In this document: one piece after another, positions 34,806-45,440 of the stretch | Layout of the letters: the number at the start of each line of letters is the position of its first letter | Position numbering within the stretch: position 1 is the stretch's first letter | Assembly (NCBI GenBank): GCA_030848705.1 | Contig: CM061243.1 | Coordinates: 6,172,001-6,236,000, forward strand | Direction: 5' to 3' | From: Heracleum sosnowskyi | Lineage: Eukaryota > Streptophyta > Magnoliopsida > Apiales > Apiaceae | Length of the DNA stretch: 64,000 nucleotides | Program-made: the position numbers and the translations under genes | Notes under the pieces: model-generated | Told to the model about the DNA's origin: nothing | The model's input: the letters and a program-made list of their open reading frames with translations, nothing else | Databases searched by the model: none

Positions 34806-37102
34806 CTAAGTGTTAGTTTTAAGGAACCAGACTTGCTTGGATCCTTTGTCTTTCTTAACAGTGTTAGCTTTTGCAGCGGAATCACTATCAACAGAGTTTA
34901 AACTAACATTGTCAGACTTTACACTTGCAGAGTTTGCCCTAACCCACTTCAAGTTGGGTTTTGGCTCATAATAGTTGTGATAAATAGCATGATAACTCTT
35001 GCAAGTATAAATGGAATGCCAAGTGCTCCCACAGTGTGTGCATAAAGTCTGTGGCCTAACCCTTACATAATCATTCTTTACTCCTGATGTAGAAGGTAAA
35101 GAATTAATATCTTTGTTCTTATTGTAAAATCTAGCAAGATGGTTAGAACTACCACAATTATAACATGTTTTCCTAGGAGCAGCAGCAGTAGGCAAATGAT
35201 TATTTCTTTTATTTATGCCTATCTTTCCATTCCTATTCTTCTTGGACCCTTTTGGTTTCATGGCAGACTTTACCTCTTTGAGCTTATGATTGAACTGTTT
35301 TCATGTCATCAAGCCAACATTAACCTGTTTTTCACAAGTTTTTACTGGCTTTCTAACAGCTTCTAGTTCCATTAGATTTTCTGTTATAATATTTTCCTGT
35401 CTTTCACAGGTTTCATCTGATTCCATATCAGCTTCTCTTACTACAACAGATTTTAGCTTAGTGGACTCTGGAACAAATTTTACAGGTTTAAGTTGTGGTT
35501 TAACCTTAACCTTGTCTTTAAACCTAAGTTCATCATTTTCACAAAAACACTTGATGAGTGTCTCTTCCAGAGTTTGTCCAAGTCTTGATTATTTTTCTTT
35601 CTTTTTCTAGATCAGATTCTAGTTGCCTATATCTTTTGAGCAACTCCTGTTCAACATAAACAGCATCATCTCTTTCTTTTTGAATCTGCTTCATCTTTTC
35701 AAGTTCTCCTTCAAGAAACTTGTTTCTATCTTTAAGGCTAAGATTCTCAGATTTAATTCTTTCATTCTCTAAAGTCTGATCCCTATAACTAACATGTACG
35801 CTTATCAGATATACTCTTAATTCAGATATATTATCAGTATCATAAGCATAAGTAGTTAGGGGTACCTTATTTTCAGATGATTCAGTCTCATCTTTGACAG
35901 TTGCCATAAGAGCATAATTTACTCCATCATCAGAGTCTGAAGTATCTGCCCAGTCTTTGCCTTTAGAGATGAGTGCTTTCTCAGATTTTCCTTTCTTGCA
36001 CTCTGGGGCATAGTGACCCATCTCCTTACACTTGTAGCACTGGATTTCAGATTTATCCTTCTTGCCAGACTTGGTCTCCCTTCCATCAGACTTTCTAAAA
36101 CTTTTCCTTTCAGAGTTTGAATCTTTCCTTGAGAATCTCTTTCCTTTCTTGAAGTTCTTGAATCCCATCTTCTTGAAGGTCTTCACCATCAATGCAGCCA
36201 TTTGCATCATCTGTTCTTCATCATCCTCAGAGTCAGAAGCTTCATCAGAGTTTGAGTCATCATCAGAGTTTGATGACTCACTTTCAGATTTAATGACTAA
36301 AGCCTTTCCCTTGGCTTTCTTCCTTGATGATTCCTTCTTGATGGGCTTCTCCTCAACTTTGAGAGCAACAGATTTTGTCTTCTTGCTTGATCTTCTGTTT
36401 CTTTGTTCTATTTCCAATTCATGAGTTTTCAGTAACCCATAAATCTCATCAAGTTCAGTTTCAGCAAGTTCGTAATTATCTCTTATAGTTGTTGTCTTCA
36501 AATCCCATCTTTCAGGTAAAGATAAGAGAAATTTGAGATTTGATTCTTCAAGATCATATTCTTTATCAACTAGAGATAAATCATTCAGCAGTTTACAGAA
36601 TCTGTCATATGTCTCAGTCAAGGTTTCATTGGTTCTTGAATCAAAGTGCTCATACTCCTGAGTGAGTATTGTTTTTCTGTTCTTCTTTATAGCAGTGGTT
36701 CCTTGACACCTGACTTCCAAAGCATCCCAGATTTCTTTTGCAGTTTTGCAACCAATTACTCTGTTAGACATAACATTATCTAAAGCACTGTGGAGAAGAT
36801 GTCTAACCTTTGCATCTTTTGCAATTGATGAGATGTCCTCAGGAGTCATATCTTTCTTTTCCTTTGGAACAATCCTTTGTTCTTGACCATCAACAACAGG
36901 AGACAATTTAGTCGGCATATGAGGACCATCATAGATTGTCAAGATATTCTGGATCTGTAGCCTCCAGAAACATGGTCATCTTCACCTTCCAAATTGGATA
37001 CTCCACTGGCCTGAGAATTGGAACCCTGATTGTTTCATACCGACTCACAGAATTAGGTTTAACCTGTTCAACCTTGGGAGGAGCTTGATTTTCTTCAGAC
37101 AT
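34806..37102 (-). pseudogene. Copia (SIRE) gag, two frameshifts and a nonsense codon
   Basis: ATG 37102 begins MSEENQAPPKVEQVKP. After LEATDPEYLD the frame runs into a stop, while the homology continues one base later (TIYDGPHMPTK), consistent with a 2-bp deletion near 36937. The central frame holds the copia gag (UBN2-type) domain with KEIWDALEVRCQG, and a CCHC knuckle CYKCKEMGHYAPEC (about 36010-36050). A second shift near 35560-35580 moves the homology (KCFCENDELRFKDK) out of phase. TGA at 35301-35303 then interrupts it. The last piece contains two more Cys/His motifs (CYNCGSSNHLARF and CTHCGSTWHSIYTC) and stops at TAG 34806. This copy cannot make a full Gag. Confidence 0.85.
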
Positions 37103-37147
37103 GATTATTACTGTGTTTGAATCGAAAAACTGTATATATTAAACAGC

Positions 37148-37163
37148 CTTGGCTCTGATACCA
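37148..37163 (-). promoter_or_regulatory. Primer-binding site of copia element, tRNA-iMet
   Basis: The minus strand reads TGGTATCAGAGCCAAG two bases after the LTR. The first 14 bases match the complement of the initiator tRNA-Met 3' end. Confidence 0.9.
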
Positions 37164-37165
37164 AT

Positions 37166-37683
37166 TGTTAGGCCGAATACACAATATATAATCAAGTATG
37201 TATGAGAATAACAATCAAGAACACAAGTTTGTAAATCAACAAACTGTAATTATATTAACAGCTTCTCTCTTAGTGATGTTAATGAATCACAAAGAGCTAC
37301 TAGGTTACAAGAATAATATTTTCAATAATCGCATCCCTTCTAGGGATAACCTATCTGTGTTTATATAATACACAGTTACAATCAATCTCTAATTGATACT
37401 CCTACAAATTAGCTATACAATTGTAATCAATTAGAATTGCTTCAGTCTTCTGTCCAGTCTCCTTAGCTGTATCAATATATTCTGCTTCTTTCCATCTTCA
37501 GAATATATTGCTTCTAGAATCTTCATGATATGCACCGACAGCTAAATCGACTTTCACCCTGTCAGACTTTAACAAACTCTGACCGGCTTCCATGTAAACT
37601 CTGATAAGTACTTCAGACTAAACTCTGAACAGTACCTGTTACTTAAACACTGATTAAACAAACATTAGCAATTATATCTAACA
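37166..37683 (-). repeat. 5' LTR of copia element
   Basis: 518 bp, identical by eye to 25822-26339 except for one C/T difference. It is followed by ACTTG (37684-37688), the right target-site duplication. Confidence 0.93.
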
Positions 37684-38604
37684 ACTTGTGATAAAAATTA
37701 TTATTGTCTCGAATACTTGAATACTGTTATCCCCAGAACAATTCAAATTATCAATCTTTTAACCGCATTTGGACAACTGATTCCATTTTCTTAGAGATTC
37801 TTGATTCTTTGATTTGATCTGCATCGGAAACCCTTATTTTCCAATTCACTTGATTATTGTTTACCACCATTTATTATTGATTATCATCCTTTGATTATTA
37901 TTGACAACCATTGATTATTTGCCTTCCATCTTGACTATTGATTACGGTCATTGATTATCGATTACCAATCTTGACTTCCTTATTGAATAAGTACACTGTA
38001 CCATTGAAATTACTCCATGATTCTTTCTCGATCTTCATTTGATACTGAGCAGTTGAAGCTCTTTTGCAATTACTATACATTGAGTTCATCTTATTGAGCA
38101 TGTTATTGTTTATACCCTATGATAGATTTGGCATGTGTTTTTAAAATGGACCAGTAATTGGTCGGGCCATATTTATGGTCGGAATAACTTAAGGCCCAGA
38201 TTGGCCTAGGATCCAGTAGAGGACTATGCCGTGAGCTAGTCCGGGGTTGATGCGTGGCTGGCCAGCAGCACAACCTTTGATTTGAATAAAATGTATAAGC
38301 CAAATTCTAATTCTTTTCTTCAATTGTTATTGATACAAAGCATGTGTTAGCTAAATATTGTTGATTCTGATATCATAAATTCATATCCTTACAACTGTGA
38401 TAGAAATGATTCATATGATGTTTGCTGAGCAATTTTGGCTCACTCTTGCTTGTTGTTTTCTAACCCTATTCCAGTGAAGCGAGAGTATGAGTCGGCATAG
38501 CGTGACCGATAGTTCACCAGCAGCCAGGAGAGCCCCTCGAGTCATTGTCATTGGCAGGGTAGTTGTTGTTTTGCTTTTCTAGATTAGATGTCTAGATTTG
38601 AATT
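37684..38604 (+). repeat. 3' LTR of Tekay element, right part, truncated
   Basis: Resumes the LTR exactly after the copia insertion (ACTTGTGATAAAAATT) and matches 16762-17675 of the 5' LTR with about six substitutions and one indel. The match ends at TTTGAATTT. The last roughly 200 bp, including the CA terminus, are absent. Confidence 0.9.
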
Positions 38605-38849
38605 TATGTTGAAATATATTATAAAACAATTTATAAAATACTTAAGAGAATCCTAATTTTAATATAATTATTAAAACACTTAAAAGAATCTTATAAAATT
38701 ATTAAAACACTTAAAAAAATCTTAAAATATTAATAAAAGTATAATAGAATTTTTTTAAAACATATCAGCCGTTGGATGGTGTGGTAAATCAAGGGTGATT
38801 GGTTAGTTCTCTCGGTTCTCTCAAAAAGATAGGTTCTCTCTGGATCTTT

Positions 38850-38883
<34 letters not shown>
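38605..38883. other. AT-rich sequence ending in a (TA)n microsatellite
   Basis: Unrelated to the LTR and to the sequence left of copy A. It includes short AAAACACTTAAAAGAATCTT-like repeats at about 38630-38720 and ends with about 34 bp of TA (38851-38884), into which the Helitron is inserted. Confidence 0.5.
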
Positions 38884-38886
<3 letters not shown>

Positions 38887-39852
38887 ATACTATTATATAA
38901 TAGACGAAACATTAAAAGTTTGGTTGGTCGGTATGGTACGTTGTGATTTTACTAAATTGTCCTTATTGAAAACTTTACTTCGTGTTTTTACTTAATTAAC
39001 CTTACTTATTTATAGAAATATATTATTAAATAATAATATTACCTATTTATAACCAATTAACTTCTTCACCTAAAATACATTATTTTTTCTAACAAATTCC
39101 CCTACTTTTTCAAATATATCAAGGACAATTACCCTTTTTTTAACTAAAACGTGTTAGTTTTTCTATTTTTCCTTACTAAAACCCCTTCTTTTCCAAAAAT
39201 ATCACGGACAACCTTTAGTTATTTATTTTTAAACCTATTTTAATATTATAATCATTTTTTAAAAGTTTACCTATTTTAACATGCTTACTTATTTTTCTTA
39301 ACAAATGCAATTACTGAAAATATTAAAAAAAATATAAATAATCAAATTCCTATTTATAAACAATTACCTTTTCAGCTAAAACACATTATATATTTTTTTC
39401 TAACACAATCCCTACTTTTCTAAATATATCACGGGAAATTACCTTTTTCCACTTACTTTTTCTATTTTTCTCACTAAAATCAATTCTTTTCCTAAAAATA
39501 TCACGGGCAAACCTTTTACGTATTTATTTTAAAAAGTATTTAAATATTTTTAATTATTAAATTTTAAAATCTAATTTTCCAAAAATATCACGGGCATTTT
39601 TCTTTTTTAAACTAAATATATATGTTAAATTTTTTATTTTTCCTTAGTGAAATCCCTTCTTTTCCAAAAATATAACGGGCAAACTCTTTCTTATTTATTT
39701 TAAAATCTATTTTAATATTTTTAATTAATTAAAAGTGTTTAGTTATTTTAACATGTCTACTTATTTTTTTAACAAATAAAATTAAAAAAATATTAAAAAA
39801 TAATAATAAAATAACAATTAACAATCCTTGCATCGCACGGGTTTTAAGCTAG
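38884..39852 (+). mobile_element. Non-autonomous Helitron inserted in a TA microsatellite
   Basis: The 969-bp element begins TCAATACTATTATATAATAG after an A and ends AAGCTAG before a T, as expected for Helitrons (A^T target, 5' TC, 3' CTRR, no target duplication). A near-perfect stem (CCTTGC/GCACGG, 39826-39840) lies about 9 bases from the 3' end, fitting the required subterminal hairpin. The related locus at 13880 has an uninterrupted TA run, an empty-site equivalent. The interior carries no helicase or Rep frame and is built from AT-rich units shared with 45441-47492 and 60116-63755. Confidence 0.82.
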
Positions 39853-40543
39853 TATATATATATAGTGAGACAATAAGAAAATACTATTTATTAATGTTTT
39901 GTCGTTCTCTATAGTACTTTGTCACCGGACATTCAAAAAAGTATTGTAGTTGGTATCCAAGCTTTCATTCTAAAAACTAAAAGATATATAAACCATAATG
40001 AGAAATGATTTCCCTACATCCAGAACATAAATTGGGACAACAAAAATACAGAGAAAATGTTTTTTTAAATCGAAAATTTAGCACATTTAAATTGTCATGG
40101 ACCTATAAAAGAGTAATCAGGAACATGGATTCTTTCACATCTGTTTATTTTGGAAAAAAACATGGCTAAAAAGATAAAACTTAGGATCATCTCTTTGTCC
40201 CACTCAAACTGGTTTATTTTGACTTTAAAAGTCAAATTTCGAAGTTTGATTATAAATTATTCTAGGTTTTTCTTAAAGAACATCATCCATCAAAGTGGAT
40301 ATAACCATTCCCATATTGTAAAGCCCTAGACCAACCGTGGAAATTTGAGTATGGCTTCAACACCATAGTATGAGATAGCACAAAAACCGTTGCAAACAGA
40401 AGTTCCATTAAGGGAAAATTGTAGAACCTAAAAATACATAAATATATTCAGATGAATTAAAGAAGGCCGTGTGCATAAGGACTACTATGTGCATTTTAGC
40501 ATGGTATAACCCTTGTCTAACGTGATACATTGAATATCGCTTC
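39853..40543. repeat. Duplicated segment, copy B
   Basis: Homologous to 13880-14578. Unlike copy A it continues through the position where the Tekay element sits (ATCGCTTC/CATGCAATTT), so it preserves the unoccupied site. Confidence 0.8.
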
Positions 40544-42836
40544 CATGCAATTTTTTGAGATAGAAGAAATTCGCGCAGAGGGTCAATAACGTAGTCTAAG
40601 TAAAAATTACAAAACCTTTAAATAAGTAATTAAATTCAAATGAATTTCATAATGAACACTGTATATATGTGGCCATAGTTTTAGTTAATACGGTGACAAT
40701 CAGGACAGCTAATTGAGACATTGACATTTATATGCAGATGCTGATTGCAAATCAAGTAAAAATGGTCTTCTCAAAAGGCTCAAATTGAAGTAAAGTTGAT
40801 AATCTCAATTTTAATGAAATTGTTTAAAAGGGACTATTTGTGGTATTACATAGATAGAATAGATTTAATATAAACATCAAATCTAATAGCTACTGACTAA
40901 AGGTTGCAACCATTTAATGCAAAAGAAAAAAAAGTAACAAAAACATAAGAGCTTGGGTGACTCATGTCCTTATAAGCCAGGCTATCGAGCACTACATTCT
41001 ACGTCGTGACATAATCAACAATATTTTGATCAAGAAAAACCTCGAGAGTCTAAAAAGTTAGAAAGTACAAGAAAATAAAGATTTTTTGTACTACCTTTAC
41101 TTTAGTCTAGCAAAGCATTATTCAAACATTAAGTAAACAATAATTACCTCTTAACATAGTCAGCTCAACCTTCTCAAAGAATTTTTCAAACTCAGTCAGT
41201 AACATCACCACACATTGCCCATCACCAGTGTCACGTATGCCTTGTAAGTTGTTGATTCCTTTATTCATTGACACCATAGGTGGACAAGTAGGGGTAGTGG
41301 TTCTGAATTTGCAAGTTTAATTTAATTAGATATAGACAAAATCTCCTTTACACCACAGATATTGGTCAAGATATGTGCCTGTTACTTTATCTAGAGGTTC
41401 AATTGTAAACTGAAATCAAGTTATTGTACAAATCCTTAAACTCAATTCCCATCTGCAAACAGTTCAGTGTAAATTCTTTGTTCCTGCATCAAAATTATAG
41501 TTAGTAGAACAAATGAACAATATTTTCCAGCTTGTGGAGATATATAAAAATTTGTCTTCCACCAACTCCACGCTTTTATCTATATGTTGTACAATGGTTC
41601 TTTCTTTGATTTACGTAGGACACATCTGCTTTGAAAGACAACGACAACAATCGAAAAAGATTGTTCTCCGAACAATTTTACATAGGAAATAAATATGAGA
41701 ATGTAGTTGCATGAGGTTAAGAGTGTGACAAAAACCTAAACTAAACTTTTATGCAAATAATCAAATAACTTGTAGACACGAAAAGAGTGCCCGAAGCACC
41801 AAAAGTACTTATTTATTACAATGACAAATGACATTAAAAAGCATTCAGTATAAAGTGAGGCAAAAAAGAGAAGTGCATGGAGCTTGAACCCTAGAAGGAC
41901 TAATGTGATTTAGGATGAACTTTAAGGAGATTACACCCGGTTTTGCTATCTTGGAATTATCTCGAACTTTCAAGATGAGAATTATGGAATGTGTAAGCAG
42001 AAGAGGCTGAAAATGTTATTTGTACTTTTGTTGGAGAGCCATTGCAAGAATTTTTCCATTTCAGGTTGTTGTCCTAGTGATGCAATTAGTCCTCCTCATC
42101 TGTGCGCGAATTTTGTTTTTTAACTTGAGAGAATCGTACATTAGACATGAGATGGTTGAGGATGAAGAGATAAGATCACCGTTTCACGTGTTCAATTGCA
42201 TCTGTAGGTCGAAAAGTTTTATCAGAACCTTAAGAGGATAAATTACTCTAAGTGGCACACTTACATCCCTTTATAATATTGTAGTAGTTATCCATATTTT
42301 CTTGTGATAATCGTATATACAGCTGCAGTCTCCTTTACCAAAAAAGATAAACATCATTGCTAACTGGCGTTGCACTCGTGCATAGGTATGTGTGATCGGG
42401 CCTTACAGAAAATCATCAAATAATGCCTTCCAGGTCGAGTTCTTCTATCAAACTCTCTATGAGTAACTACACACATATAGTTCAACTACAAACACCAAAC
42501 AAATCAAAAAAAGTTTAAAAAAAATAAGAGCACTTCACTTAAGGTTTTCATGTTGAATGTCGCACAATGAGAAAATCTCCGATAAATTAACCTAACATAA
42601 ATCATATACTGGTAATTCAATAGAAAGTCATAATACATGACATCATACAAAACAATTTCATCAGATTACATATAGAGTTCGACTACAAACACCATATAAA
42701 ATACAAAAATAATCATGTATAAATTACCTTCAATATCACTTGTTTCTACTTTCCTTTCCGTCAACATCTCTGTAATCAAACAGGAGGAGATTTGATGAAT
42801 TTTCACTGAAAAATTTTATCAACCAAATCAGGGACT
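40544..42836 (-). other. Possible remnant of an unidentified spliced gene, minus strand
   Basis: Several minus-strand patches look like exons. About 42770-42728 runs from an acceptor (TGATTACAG) to a donor (GAAG/GTAATT) and encodes MLTERKVETSDIE. About 41477-41384 encodes NKEFTLNCLQMGIEFKDLYN. About 41290-41146 encodes MVSMNKGINNLQGIRDTGDG and VVMLLTEFEKFFEKVELTML, ending at AGAG/GTAATT. They are collinear on one strand, but I cannot join them into a complete protein and do not recognise the family. A 73-codon plus-strand frame at 42020-42241 has no support. The region may be a decaying gene whose 3' part is the duplicated segment. Confidence 0.3.
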
Positions 42837-43388
42837 GCACCGTTAGGGGTGGCAAAATTTGACACGACCCGAAACCCGACACGAACCCGACACGGAAAAG
42901 TATGAATTTGGGTTGAGTATTTTGATTTTCGGGTCGGGTTCGGGTTGGGTAAAAATTTACCCGAAATTTTCGGGTCAGTTTCGGGTTGACCTAAAATACC
43001 CGAACCCGACCCGAAAATTTAATATATATAATTAATTATTTAAAATATATGATTTTATATTACATAATTATAGACATATGTGATATATCTTCATAATATT
43101 TAAATGATTTTAATTCATATATCATATAATAAATTTTTTATTATCTATTTTTAATATTTTATAAATAAAATAAAATTTATATATATATAACTAATTATTT
43201 TTAATTATTTTCGGGTTAAACGGGTCATTTTCGGGTTGATCGGGTACTAACAGTTCGGGTTCGGGTTGAGAAAATTTAACCTGTTTCGGATTCGGGTCGG
43301 GTTCGGGTTGACTTAAAAATAGGATCAGGTATAGCAAATCCGACACGAACCCGACCCATTACCCGAAATTGCCACCCCTAGCACCGTT
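42837..43388. mobile_element. hAT-type MITE with 8-bp target duplication
   Basis: A 0.54-kb element from AGGGGTGGCAA (42845) to TTGCCACCCCTA (43380), flanked by GCACCGTT at 42837-42844 and 43381-43388. The inverted ends TAGGGGTGGCAA and the 8-bp duplication fit hAT transposons. Subterminal zones are packed with CGGGTTCGGGTTG / ACCCGACACGAAC repeats in opposite orientations. It has no coding capacity. Confidence 0.85.
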
Positions 43389-43614
43389 GGTGTGTCCATT
43401 TTCCGTACACGGTTTACATACCCGTTGGCAGTTTTGTGATTTCTGGACAGTTAAGGGTGTTCTGGTAACTTCGCCAGCATTTTTCTGTCAAACTTTTTCC
43501 TTAGTCGGGCTATTATATGAAAATTAGATTAAAGTATAACTGAAAGTTTGTAGTTATGTAATATATGTGATTTTTGATTAAATTATATAAATTTTTTATT
43601 ATGCTTAATATTTT

Positions 43615-44575
43615 TGTAACAGCCCGACTTTTCGGACTATTAATTCTAAATCAAAACTAAAATAAAATACATTTATTTATTCAATATATACAAAATTGCA
43701 CAAAAGTCAAATGCAGCGGTCAAACTTAATAATCAAAAATATAAAATCGGAGACGCAGCTCCACAATTCCAATAATCAGTATCTTACATTTAACAAAAAA
43801 GTATTCTAATAGCACAATAAATCTTATCCAATAAATTGCATCAAACCACGTAGCACGAAATTCACAAGTTCACATTCACATTCTCAATATGCTTCCGTAA
43901 TGTACGAACCTGAAATATTAGAAAAGAGTGAGCTACACAGCTCAGCAAGTAACATATTGACTTACCGATATTCTCGAAAATCAATGGGCGTTTTAATAAA
44001 ACAGATTTTCTCAAAATAATAATAATTTAAAAGCCTTTGCGAAAATAGATCCAACCCAAAGTTTATATTTAAAAATCCAGAATTTAAAACAGAAACAAAA
44101 TTTAAAAACAGAAACAAAATTCTTATAAATAACCACAGTCTTGCTCTACGGCCACACTTTCCCAGTAGCCGGGATCTTATTCTTATTCTTATTCTCTCGC
44201 CACACTTTGCCAGTGACCGACATCTAAAGTTCAATAATTACGCCCCCTTAATAGGTATCTAAAGTTGCACACTTGTGCGCCTACTAAGGGTATCTAAGGC
44301 TAGTTCCGGAACTATAGCGTAAATTACGAACGGGTTCGAAACGTAGAGACTGAGGGATTCGAAGATTCTCGTATCTTATATCTTATACAGTTCGAAACAA
44401 TATTCTTATATCTTATACGAAATTCAAAACAGAATCAAAATATCTTTTCCGAAAATAAAAGTAAGTCAAAAAGTACTTACCTCAAAAGCGATCAAATACC
44501 GAAATCAATGCGAGCAAATCCTATAATTTTATTAAACCAATCAAGGTCAAATAATATTCACACCACCTTAATAAA
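43615..44575 (-). repeat. Inverted Tekay-like LTR fragment
   Basis: Read on the minus strand, it ends ...GTCGGGCTGTTACA, like the ...GGGCGTCACA end of the Tekay LTR. It contains CTTGCTGAGCTGTGTAGCTC followed by ACTC and TTTCTAATATTTCAG at about 43955-43905, the same arrangement as GCTGAGCAATTTTGGCTCAC... in 14579-17873. Its other end is lost at a Helitron-like segment. A 90-codon minus-strand frame here is not a gene. Confidence 0.6.
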
Positions 44576-45440
44576 ACCCATGCGACGCTTACTGTAAGGT
44601 TGTGCGTGATATTTTTGGAAAATGAGGGGTTTTAGTAAGGAAAAATAGAAAACTAACATGTTTTAGTTAAAAAAGATAATTGTCCATGATATATTTGAAA
44701 AAGTAGAGGAATTTGTTACAAAAAATAAAAAAATAATGTATTTTAGGTGAAAAATCTAATTGTTATAAATAGGTAATATTATTATTTAATAATATATTTC
44801 TATAAATAAGTAAGGTTAATTAAGTAAAAACACGAATTTAAGAAAGGGCAATTAAGTAAAATCACAACGTACCATACCGACCGACCAAACTTTTAATGTT
44901 TCGTCTATTATATAATAGTATTGATATATGTTGCCCGTGTTACTTTTAGAAAATTAGTTATTTAAATTAGAAAATAGAAAATTATATTACCTTTCTATAT
45001 ATATGTTACTCGTGTTACTTTTAGAAAAATTAGTTGTTTAAGTTAGAAAAAATAAAAAATGTGATGTTTTTAGATGAAAAGGATAAGTGGTAATTTATTA
45101 ATAATTATATATAACAATATTACCATTAAATATTTATTTTTCATGTGTTATATTTAGAAGATCAGTTGTTTTAGTTAGAAAATGTAAAACATATAATGTG
45201 TTTTAGCTCAAAAAGGTAATCGGTTTTAAATATGTAATAATATTACCATTTTATATACATGTTACCTTTTTTATTTTTAGAAGATAAGTTGTTTTAGTAA
45301 GAAAAATAGATAAAATATGTAATGTATTTTAGCTGAAAAAAACAATTGGTTATAAATAAATTGGTTATAGATATGCCCGACCCAAATACCGACTGACCGA
45401 CCGACCAACCAAAACTTTTAATGTTTCGTCTTTAATAATA
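44576..45440 (-). mobile_element. Two truncated Helitron-family copies
   Basis: 44576-44924 has a degenerate 3' end (AAAACCCATGCGACG) and a sharp 5' end on the minus strand (A/TCAATACTATTATATAATAG). 44925-45440 is a second piece with about four diverged 120-150-bp repeats of the type CGTGTTACTTTTAGAAAATTAG. It ends at the family motif GACGAAACATTAAAAG, directly abutting the next element. Confidence 0.6.

Larger units (their letters stand above)
25822..37683 (-). mobile_element. Ty1/copia SIRE-lineage retrotransposon nested in the Tekay LTR
   Basis: An 11.86-kb element in minus orientation with 518-bp LTRs at both ends that differ at one position (C at about 26024 versus T). It is flanked by ACTTG on both sides (25817-25821 and 37684-37688). 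In element order: LTR, iMet primer site, gag (broken), pol (open), 1.4-kb non-coding spacer, long env-position ORF (broken), polypurine tract, LTR. The large extra ORF after pol and the GTTGGGGGAGAT tract fit the SIRE/Maximus lineage. One difference in 518 bp makes it the youngest insertion in the window, yet it carries several disabling lesions. The 8-mer CAGAGTTT is strongly over-represented through its interior. Confidence 0.93.
14579..38604 (+). mobile_element. Ty3/gypsy Tekay-type chromovirus, 3' LTR split and truncated
   Basis: The element consists of a 5' LTR (14579-17873), a tRNA-Met-type primer site, an upstream ORF, gag-pol ending in a chromodomain, a polypurine tract and a 3' LTR starting at 23636. 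The 3' LTR is interrupted by a copia element at 25822-37683 and resumes at 37684. It lacks its last roughly 200 bp: at 38604 the sequence departs from the 5' LTR. Without the insertion the element would be about 12.2 kb. Counting differences over about 3.1 kb of shared LTR gives about 14 substitutions plus an indel, so it is recent. Because the right end is missing, the target-site duplication cannot be confirmed; the left flank is GCTTC. Confidence 0.9.

Noticed and set aside
13880..39853. Possible CRISPR, integron, phage or bacterial operon structures
   Set aside because: The repeats are LTRs, Helitron modules and microsatellites. Genes are spliced and plant-like, and no repeat-spacer regularity exists.
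42020..42241. 73-codon open frame with hydrophobic start
   Set aside because: Possible signal-peptide look, but no homologous motif, no splice or TATA context, and it lies in decaying sequence.
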